From Clostridia bacterium (GTDB lineage: Bacteria; Bacillota; Clostridia; Christensenellales; Borkfalkiaceae): DNA of 38,539 nt. The translations under genes were made by a program, and so were the position numbers. Shown here one piece after another: positions 8,141 to 16,848 of the stretch. Location: positions 1-38,539 of the forward strand of contig JAIDSX010000054.1 of the NCBI GenBank assembly GCA_029060985.1, given 5' to 3'. The notes beneath the pieces were generated by a model. It worked only from the letters and a program-made list of their open reading frames with translations. It ran no database searches and had not been told where the DNA came from. How positions within the stretch are numbered: the first letter of the stretch is position 1; every line of letters begins with the position of its first letter.

Positions 8141-8557
8141 TCATATTTTCTGACAATTAAACTTTAACTTCTTTAATATCTCCTCATCGGCAGAACAGAA
8201 ATCGTAATTTGAAATTTCAGCGGGGACAATCTACCTTAAATCGTTATGTTCTAAACGTTGCGGTTTACCTTGGAGTATACTGCAATTGAATAGCGTTAAG
8301 TGTATCGTTATTTCAGGATATTCGTGCGTAACTTCCGTAAAGATTGCCTGCAGCTCAACCGTAATTGCAAGTTCTTCCTGACACTCACGAATAAGTGCTT
8401 GCTCCTTCGTTTCTCCCTTCTTCACTTTGCCGCCGACAAACTCACATAGTAATCCTCTTTCCTTATGGGCAGGGCGTTGGCAAATTAAAAACTTTCCCTC
8501 AGCCCATATTAATGCCGCAACTACTTCTACAAATTGTTTTTGTCCTTCCATTTCCAA
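8141..8557 (-). pseudogene. NUDIX hydrolase (MutT-like) interrupted by one in-frame TAG
   Basis: NUDIX box GGKVKKGETKEQALIRECQEELAI; frame continues after TAG (8231-8233) as IVPAEISNYDFCSADEEILKKLKFNCQKI-TGA. Confidence 0.75.
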
Positions 8558-8663
8558 TTATTCCGTATAATCGTCTTGACTTATCGCACATATGAGAAGA
8601 TAACCCGCAGACAACATAATCCCATACTTGAGATTACAAAATCGATTTATTATCTTAATCTAA

Positions 8664-9299
8664 CTAAGACAAACTATCTTTTACAGCAAGAAGCATTTCA
8701 ATATCTGAATTGCGCGCAGCTATATCTGAAATAAAAAGTTTAGCAATTTCTTGACATATATCAAACAAGTAGCCCTGGTTCCCTGTTCCATTCTTATTGA
8801 ACGGTTGGTATTCATAGCGCGGACAATGTTTCGTGATCTCGTCTCTATGCTTTGCTGTTACTAAAGGTGATTTCAATAAGTGGTATAAGCAATCAATTTT
8901 TCGCCCTTGACTACCATCTTTATATGTAAAATCATAACACGTATCTTTTGCTTCGCTGATTGCTAATACCAATCCGTCAACGCCATGCAAAATTACATCA
9001 CCTTTTCTAACATTTTCAAGTCTTGCCCAGTGATGTGGCTCATTCATCCCCTTATCGTAATAAGGCGCTTTTATAATACCTTCTCTCTGTTCGCTCAGGA
9101 ACTCTTTACTATTCTGAAACACAAAAAAGATTGCCTTTCCATTATACCGAACGGGCGCTTTAATTAAAGCTGGCGATTTTGCCACAATTGATCGCGGCGC
9201 AGTCTTCTTTATCTCTTCTCCTCGACAAGTTAAACACAATTTTTCTTTGTCTGCATCGATATAGTTCAACTCACATTTCGGACACTTTATGTAGTTCAT
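8664..9299 (-). CDS. Zinc-ribbon plus EVE/PUA-fold-like domain protein
   Basis: CPKC..CLTC at N-terminus; FFVFQNSKEF...HHWARLENVRKGDVILH...YQPFNKNGTGNQGYLFDI resembles DNA-reader domains of modification-dependent restriction proteins; SD aaggag. Confidence 0.5.
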   Translation of the reverse strand: MNYIKCPKCELNYIDADKEKLCLTCRGEEIKKTAPRSIVAKSPALIKAPVRYNGKAIFFVFQNSKEFLSEQREGIIKAPYYDKGMNEPHHWARLENVRKGDVILHGVDGLVLAISEAKDTCYDFTYKDGSQGRKIDCLYHLLKSPLVTAKHRDEITKHCPRYEYQPFNKNGTGNQGYLFDICQEIAKLFISDIAARNSDIEMLLAVKDSLS

Positions 9300-9310
9300 A
9301 GCTTCTCCTT

Positions 9311-10018
9311 TTATTCAATACTATCGTGCTTTCTAAGATTACATTTTGCGCATAAGAGTTGGATATTTGCCGCAGTCGTAGACGAGCCTCCCTTTGAAAA
9401 AGGAATGATATGATCATAGTGTAAGTTCACATCAGCGCCACAATAAACGCACCTACCTTTATCACGTTTATAAACTTCAACTTTTACTTGTGTGGGAATA
9501 AGTCTATTATGCTCCAGTTCTAAAACGGTTGGTCCTCCCGATCCTACGGCGTCAATATCCTCATCTATCATTTCAAGCTTGAACTTGAAAACATTACGTA
9601 TGCCGGCCTTTTCAATCCAAGCATCTGTTAAATGGAAATATCCGTTGTACACCCAGACTCCATCTTTAATCTTTTCATAGACTTTAATTGTTTTTGCAAT
9701 CCCTGTTGCCTTATAGTTAAGTGCCGCTTGATAGAATTTGCCGTTCTCTGTTAATGTTCCCGAAGGAAGCATCATGGGTTGATCTACTTCTTTCGGCTCC
9801 TTGCCCTTCGGACAATAATTCGATTGAACGTCATGTCCCTCATAAATAATGGTTGTTCCGTTATCTTCAAATCGATCCTCATAGGGAGCATTACTGCGAA
9901 CACTCATTAAAATAATGCCGTATTCTTTATTGCTAACGTTATAGTTCATGCCACGCTGAATAGAGAATCCTTCTTCCATTGACATGTCAATATATCTTAT
10001 AACATCACCACGTTTCAT
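9311..10018 (-). CDS. HNH endonuclease with SRA/YDG-like N-terminal domain
   Basis: HNH: CVYCGADVNLHYDHIIPFSKGGSSTTAANIQLLCAKCNLRK; N-terminal EYGIILMSVRSNAPYEDRFEDNGTTIIYEGHD resembles SRA-like modules. Confidence 0.75.
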   Translation of the reverse strand: MKRGDVIRYIDMSMEEGFSIQRGMNYNVSNKEYGIILMSVRSNAPYEDRFEDNGTTIIYEGHDVQSNYCPKGKEPKEVDQPMMLPSGTLTENGKFYQAALNYKATGIAKTIKVYEKIKDGVWVYNGYFHLTDAWIEKAGIRNVFKFKLEMIDEDIDAVGSGGPTVLELEHNRLIPTQVKVEVYKRDKGRCVYCGADVNLHYDHIIPFSKGGSSTTAANIQLLCAKCNLRKHDSIE

Positions 10019-10160
10019 TTTCTATCTCCTTGCCAAGCATAACTTCACTCGATAAAAATGTGTTACGGTTGTATTTCTTATTGCTATATGTAACACTTTT
10101 CTATATAATAGGCAGATAAAGCTTAAATGTCAATAAAATCTGAAAGAATTTTGTAATTAA

Positions 10161-10191
10161 AACAGCACCCCCAAAATTTGGGAGTGCTGTT
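10161..10191. other. Stable hairpin of unknown role
   Basis: AACAGCAC-C-CCCAAA-A-TTTGGG-A-GTGCTGTT (14 bp with one mismatch). Confidence 0.6.
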
Positions 10192-10306
10192 GGGAGTAAA
10201 ATTTGAAAATCGTCGGAAGTACAATATATTGTGTTTTAATATGATTTTTAACCACTATATCTTGTGGATATCGTGTTAATTAATTCCTCTAACTTCGTCA
10301 TACAAT

Positions 10307-10334
10307 AAAAAACCCGCCGTACGGCGGGTTTTTT
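10307..10334. terminator. Terminator of the large surface-protein gene
   Basis: Perfect palindrome AAAAAACCCGCCGT/ACGGCGGGTTTTTT. Confidence 0.9.
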
Positions 10335-10341
10335 AACTTGA

Positions 10342-13300
10342 TTACATTTGACTGTCAACGTTTATCACAATTCGGTCGATTATATTCTTTGTTCTTTCCA
10401 GCGATGAGGTGTCCGCAACGCGAATCTCCTCCCTTCCGTTCCCTGCGGGATAGTACAACACGGGCGCATCGTCTTTAATTGCAAGTTTGAACACCGTTCT
10501 TCCGCGATACTTAAACAAAACCGCGTATCTTCCGTCGTTTTGCGAAGTGCGAGGTTTATTCATGATATAGCTTCCGACTTCGTAGTAAGCCCTTCTTCCG
10601 TCGTCGCTCAGTGCGCCGTAGGACTCTTCCAAAGAAATCAGTTCGTCGCTATTACCAAGCCACGAAGTATCGTCCTCAATCTCCTCCTCATACGACGTCA
10701 TGTAATTTTGCTGATTCTCTAAAATCTGATTGAGAAGCTCTTGCTGCTGCGCCATGCGCTCCTCCTGAGCGGCGAGCTGTTCGCGCAAAGCGTCCGCCTC
10801 GGGATTGGGCATATTGCTGTATATGCCCGCGTCGGACGAAGCGGGCGGAAGCGCCTGCAACTGTTGAAGCCCCGGAAGTAGCGCCTGAATAGACGAACTT
10901 ATCATGTTTTGCAACATATCGTAATCGAAAAGCTGTTGCTGTTGCGGCTGTTGTGCGTTCTGCATGGAAGCAATCATCATGCGCATTTCACGCTTATCCT
11001 GCTCTTCCTTGTCGAGGCGGGCGAGCTCCTTTTCCTCGGCTATGCGCTCCTGCTCCTCTTCGAGCATCGCAAACGCTTTCTTTTTCTTGCTCTTGAACAT
11101 GAACGCCACGATTCCCATCAAGAGCGCAAGTCCCATCAAAACGCCCGCTACGATCCACCAATTCGTATAGGAAAGCCCGAACAGCATCAACAGCGAAGCA
11201 GGTGAAACGGAGTAAGAAATAACCGCAAGTTTTTTCGTTTTCTCTCTTGCCTCTTTCGCGGCGGATGCGTTATTCAAGGTCATCACCGTAAACACAACAA
11301 TCAATACAAGCGAAATACCGCTTAGGATAATCGGCAGAATGGATTCAATCGTCCAATCAGAAGGATTGTTGCCCTCGCCGTTAGTCGGGGTCGTAGTTCC
11401 GCTTCCGTCGCCCTCGCCTTCTACGATGGTGTATTCCAAATTACCGCCGTTTATCAGGATATAATTATCCGCTTTATCGCCGATCAAGGTTATTTTGATT
11501 TGATACTTGCCCGCAGAAGAGAAAGCGCTCGCGGGCTCTCCGTCTTTGAAGTACTCGATAACGTAATCCGTACCAACAGATAGTTCCGCGTTGTTCTTGA
11601 TTTGCGGTGCAGTCCCCTTTGTGCCCGACGTACTTGCAAGGCTAAACTCCACGTACTGCTTGTTTCCTTCGGGATCGTTCGGGTCGATCACACTGCCGTT
11701 ATCGATATCGCTCTGCGTGATTACGAACTGTTTCCACTCCGTTTCGACTTCATCGTTGTCGAAAATATAATTCTTTTGATAAGCGCTCTTAATGACCGCA
11801 CGCACGTTGTAAGTGCCGGGCGTTGTACACATCGTGCCGAAACCAACCGTATTGCCGTCGCTGTCACTGTACTCGTAGGTAATGCACGACTTTTCGTCGT
11901 TTTTCAGCTTCAACGAGGTCGGTAACGTCCCGTTGTCCCAATTGATTGCTATGACCGCCTTATCGATCGTAAAGTCGAACGTGTAATCGCCGTCGATATA
12001 ATAATCACGCTCGTAGTCGCTCTTTAACTTAATCTGCGCGCGGTAACTTCCTACGTCCTTGGGCGCGCTCACTTGTTTGAGCATTCCCTTGTAATAGACG
12101 ATCTCGAACGCGCTCTCCGCGATCGCGCCTTGCGTGACTTCGAACTGGAACTGCACGGGCTGACCCGTATACGGGTAAGCCGTCTTTTTAGGTGCAAGCG
12201 TTACCATGGTTACGTTCTTGCCCGCCTCGAACACGGGCGAACGCTTGCTCCCCGCTCCGAGAACGTATTTCCCGTCGAAGTTCGACTTGATCGAAACTTC
12301 CGCCACGTAGTATTTTACAGCGCCCTCTACGACGGCGGGCTCGTCAAGGGGAGTTGCGTCTGCGGGTACGACCCCCGCGGTGTCCGTTACGTCGTAATAC
12401 ACGTATTTGAGATAGGTATCATACCCGCCCGCAAGCGCCTCTACGCTGACCTTCTTACCGTCTACGGTGATCATTCCCACCGTCCATTTTACGGGAATCA
12501 CCGCGGGAACGACCGTCCAGTCCTTAGACCATTCGAAATCGGTAAGACCGTCGTTCGCCTTAAAGGTATAGGTATCTTTATCGGTGCTAACAGGCACTTC
12601 GTAATTGGTGGAATCGTCCACCGTAAACGTAACGGTTGCGGTACTCGTCTGTCCCACCGTAGCGGGCGTAATACTGTTGACGATGGCGGTAAGTCCTTCG
12701 GGAATCGTTTCGGGGTCGAGCTCCACGCTCATGCCCTTTTCGTTGTACGATATCTGCCCGTTATCGAGCCAGCGCACCTTAGATAAATCGAACTTCACCT
12801 TGTCGATTTTCCATTCGATATGATACTCGGCGGTCTCGTCGCCCTTCTTCAAGCGCACCGTGGTCACGTATTCGCCTGCGTTGGTGACAGTCGTTAAAGC
12901 GGCGGTCTTGCCCTTGGCTACCGTCTTATAGCCGTTTACGAATCCGTCCGAATTGTAAGAGCTGTCCACCGTATATCCGAGTCCGTCTGCATTTACTTGG
13001 AATATAAAGCTCTTGCCGTTATACGTGATTTTTTTATCAAACGTCGCGGTATCGATATCCGCAGGGTCGGACATATTCCCCACAAGCGTACTGCCCTGCA
13101 TGAGCCGCCAAATAATGCCGCCCGAAGCCGAAGGCTGTTTTACCGTAAACGAATAATCCGTATCCAAAATAACGTTGTAATTCTTCGCGTTCACGTCGCT
13201 CGGGTCGTCGTATGTTATGCCGAGGAGGTAAGTATTCGGAGACAGCGTATCCGTCGCAAGCTCGAATTCCTTTATATCCGTATTCGAATCCAAACCGATT

Positions 13301-15658
13301 GCGCATAAATTGCGGATAGCGTTCCCGTTATAAAACGCACTGAGAATGACCGTAAGCGTATTGCCCGATTCCAGCGTAGGTAATTCCACGTTAGCTTTCG
13401 CTTTATATCCCTGCGTGATTGCCCAATTCGAGGGCGTGAATGACGGAATATACATTTTTATTGTTTTCGCCGTAATTTCGAATTCTATATCGGTATCGTC
13501 CGATTTCCCCGTACTGTCCCAAACGTAATCGTCTTTATTTGTTAAAGTGAGCGTTACTTTGTATTTGTCCGCGTTGAGGGCGGTAAATTGCCTGTCGCCC
13601 GTTTGTGTTACGGTGCTGCCGTAATTTTCTTTAAGAGCTGCTGTTACAACGCTTGTTCCGTCCTGTGTTGTTCCTCCCTGTAATATGAGGTCAAAAATCT
13701 GCGGTGAGCCGGTATATTCAAAACTCTGCGTCATAAAGCTCGCCTTTACCCGTAGCGCATCTATCTCGAAGACGTCCGAAGTCTTTCCGCCTAACTTGTA
13801 GTTTGAATTACTGATAGAAACCGTTAGGGTATAAGTTCCCGCATGCGTCGGCGGTTCGGAAAGCGTATTGCCTTCACTGTCTTCATATGTCTGAATAATG
13901 GTTACCGAATCGCCCGTGCACGGCGCGGAGTCCGAATCACTGCTGAACGCCGCCTGCAACACGCCGTTTGCGTTCTTTGTAAAAGTGAGCTGTAATTCTT
14001 TGGGATTGATTTTAAGCGTCACTTCCCGTGTTTTATCGCTTGTCGACGTAGCGTCTGCCCAATTCACCTTTTCCCCGTTTAATTTAATTACTACCGTGTA
14101 CGTTCCCGCATCCTTCGGCGGATTGCCAAGAATCGTATCTCCCTTCTTATAGGTAATCGTACATTGATTGGAATCACTCAAAATCGAAGCGTTGTCCGTA
14201 TACCAACTCTCTTCCGTTAAATCAAACTTCTCTCCGTCATATGTTTTTTCGAACTCTTTCGGCGGCTTGGAAACTTCTATCGTCGCGCTCTCCCATGCGG
14301 CGGATAAATTCAAATGAAGTGCGGGACGAACGCCGTTTGCCACATCGACACTGCCGTTAAGCATAACTCCCGCAGCGGTAAGTCCGCGAGCATTATTTGT
14401 GACGGCAGGCGCACCCGAACGACACCAAGTAGACATATCCGTCGAACCGCTCGGTTGGGTAGACTTTAAAATATTGTGTGCACTTGAAGCGGTAGGAATC
14501 CCCCACAAACTTGAACCCGTAGCCGTGGTGTCTGCGCTTTGCATATGGTAATATCCCGTTTCAGTCAAAGAAGGTAGCCACAGGTAATCGCTGCTCCAAT
14601 CGAAGTATTTTGCTTTATCCTTTACTAACCCGCTACCGGTCGTATACCAGCCTTTCGCGTTGTTTTTAGGATCCATTAAGTTAACATTAGGACCTGTAAC
14701 GCCATCGGTGCCGTTCCCCCATGCCTCGTTCGGAAACAAATTGGAAGCACTCGTTCCGTTATAAGCCCATATTGCGTTTTCCGCCCTTTGATATTCCACG
14801 TTCTTGGGCATAGTCAAAAAACCCGCAAGACTAGAATTATTCCCTAAAACACTGTTCGAGAGCGTAAATTTTGCAAATCGATTGCTTTTACGACTTGCAA
14901 GACTGACCGAGCCGCCCAGAGCCGTGGGTGAGGTTGCGTATTTGGTATCACCACTCGTACCGCTCGCATAACTGCCCGTGTCCCCGCCCGCATTTAACGT
15001 ATTCACGCGGATATAGCTAGTGGAATACATATTTGTAGGATAGTTTCCATCAGAGGCAGAAGCTGTCTCGCTATATTTGGAAGCTAGGTTTGGAATATTG
15101 TCGTTCATCCAAAGGGTCACAATTAAATCGCCCGCTTTCGTATTCGTTCCCGCAGTTGTATTCGTCGTAGCGTAAACCACCGTCCAGTCGTATCCGCCAA
15201 AGCTGAGCGTAATGGGAGAGCCCAACCTACTTTCCATAGTCCCAAAGTTGAGCGAATGAGCTTGCGTAAGCGTACTACAATCCGTGCCGTTGCTTAATTT
15301 TGCCGAACCTGTAACCACACTCGAAGAAGCGGCGACTTTCGTTTTTGCAGTCGTCATATCAGAAGTGATTACCGAAGTGCCCGTTGCCGCTTGCACCAAT
15401 TTCCCATAAATCTGACCGAGCTTTTTGCCATCAAATACAAACCCGTCTTTCCTGCTCGCATAGCCGGAAAGCGTGATTTCATCGATATAATTCGTTGTAG
15501 AGGCAGGATTACTTGAATTATATGCTTCGGTTTTTTGGGTATTTTTTGTAGCAAAAAAGCCGCAGAAAAACACTGCGGCACATAATATCCCTATAAGTAC
15601 GAGCACGAACTTTCTTTTACCTGTTAATACCCCCCCCCGTCTGGCGAATTCTAAGCAT
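10342..15658 (-). CDS. Large multi-domain surface protein (DUF6273-like region, MBG/Ig-like repeats, TM, cytosolic coiled-coil C-terminus); 5' frame broken at a G9 tract
   Basis: WLPSLTETGYY...LWG...WCRSG...GVRPALHLNLS; repeated KTYDGEKFDL / YTVVIKLNG / TYTLTVSISN type segments; TMs near the C-terminus; SD aggagg with ATG at 15658, which is out of frame with the body ORF as sequenced. Confidence 0.75.
15630..15638 (-). repeat. Mononucleotide G9 tract near the 5' end of the surface-protein gene
   Basis: C9 on the plus strand, 6 codons after the SD-linked ATG. Confidence 0.95.
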
Positions 15659-15824
15659 TTTATCCTCCTGTCAATACAAAACAATTATATTGATTGTTGA
15701 TTCGAAAAATGATATTTTCTACACTTTATTATATGCCCTTCGCCCCATTTGTCAAGTATTTTTATGTTTTTTCTCACATTTTAGGGCTTTCGCGCGGATT
15801 CACGACGATTGCAAGCGTAAATTG

Positions 15825-15853
15825 TTGCGGCGGAGCGGTTTTTGTACTATAAT
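15825..15853 (+). promoter_or_regulatory. Promoter of the Spo0A-like regulator gene
   Basis: TTGCGG-N17-TATAAT. Confidence 0.55.
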
Positions 15854-15871
15854 AAAAATACAGGAGTACCT

Positions 15872-16645
15872 ATGACAAATAAACTGAACGTACTGATTGT
15901 TGAAGACGACGAGAGCGACAGCAAAGCCTTGATTGCAGAGATCGCAAACGCGGACAGGCTCTGCCTTGCGGGCGCGTTGAAATCTTCCAGCGAAGCGCTC
16001 GCCTTTATCCGCAAGTATAAGCCGCACGCGGTCATATTGGATTTGGAGCTTCAAGAAGGCAGCGGCGACGGAATGGACCTCTTGGATAAACTCCGCTCCA
16101 CCGTTCTTTACCCCAAGCCGTATATCATCGTGAACACCAATAACGCAAGTAAAATCACGCGCGATATCGCAAAGAAGCTGGGCGCGGACTACACGTTTGC
16201 AAAATGGCAAAAGGGTTATTCGCCGAAAATGGTGATCCGTCAACTGCTCCTCGTCATGCCCGAAATCTTGGGCTGTGAAGAAGCCGCACCGCTTTCCGAA
16301 GGTCAGTTAGAAAACCGAATGCGCGACTTTGTGCAAAACGAGTTTAACAAGCTGGGCGTAAGCGTAAAAAACAAAGGCTATAATTACCTCGTTGACGCCG
16401 TTATTTTAGCGGCAAAAGATGAGAATGAAAACTGGGCAAAGACAATCGGCGAAAAGCTCGGCAAAAACGAAAACAGCGTTGCGCACGCCATGCAGTACGC
16501 GATCAACAATACCTGGACGAATGCAGATATATTTAATTTACAAAAGTATTACACCGCGCCGCTGAGGAAGGATAAATGCGTGCCGACCACAAACGAATTT
16601 GTATACTACTACAAACAAAAGCTGATAAGCTATCTCAATCAATAA
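15872..16645 (+). CDS. Spo0A-like response regulator (receiver plus Spo0A-type DNA-binding domain)
   Basis: NVLIVEDDESDSKAL, AVILDLELQEGSGDG; C-terminus VKNKGYNYLVDAVILA...IGEKLGKNENSVAHAMQYAINNTW...TTNEFVYYYKQKL. Confidence 0.8.
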   Translation: MTNKLNVLIVEDDESDSKALIAEIANADRLCLAGALKSSSEALAFIRKYKPHAVILDLELQEGSGDGMDLLDKLRSTVLYPKPYIIVNTNNASKITRDIAKKLGADYTFAKWQKGYSPKMVIRQLLLVMPEILGCEEAAPLSEGQLENRMRDFVQNEFNKLGVSVKNKGYNYLVDAVILAAKDENENWAKTIGEKLGKNENSVAHAMQYAINNTWTNADIFNLQKYYTAPLRKDKCVPTTNEFVYYYKQKLISYLNQ

Positions 16646-16648
16646 AGT

Positions 16649-16680
16649 AAAAGCGGGTTGCAGAATTGCAACCCGCTTTT
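16649..16680. terminator. Bidirectional terminator between the regulator gene and the convergent micro-ORF
   Basis: AAAAGCGGGTTGCA-gaat-TGCAACCCGCTTTT. Confidence 0.9.
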
Positions 16681-16690
16681 AACTTAGCGA

Positions 16691-16747
16691 TTAGATAAGC
16701 CAAAAACTTAAAACCCAGTTCCAAACACTTTTAATAAGACTCCACAT
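16691..16747 (-). CDS. 18-aa Trp-rich hydrophobic peptide MWSLIKSVWNWVLSFWLI (not in the ORF track)
   Basis: SD AAAGGAGG 8 nt upstream of ATG; ends 10 nt before a bidirectional terminator. Confidence 0.6.
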   Translation of the reverse strand: MWSLIKSVWNWVLSFWLI

Positions 16748-16833
16748 ATGTACTTCCTCCTTTTTTTCTTCGAGTGTACAGGAGGACCGTTTGTGAAAAT
16801 TTGGGAGCTTTTATCGAATTTTGACTAATATTG

Positions 16834-16842
16834 TGATATAAT
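16834..16842 (+). promoter_or_regulatory. Extended -10 element immediately before the kinase ATG
   Basis: TGATATAAT ending 6 nt before ATG 16849; no SD present. Confidence 0.5.
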
Positions 16843-16848
16843 TCGTTT

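Noticed and set aside
8231-8233. TAG as a reassigned sense codon (pyrrolysine or UAG recoding)
   Set aside because: TAG is used as a normal stop elsewhere in the window (ClC gene at 21101, with the terminator overlapping it; kinase gene at 18337-18339); a single nonsense change explains the NUDIX gene.
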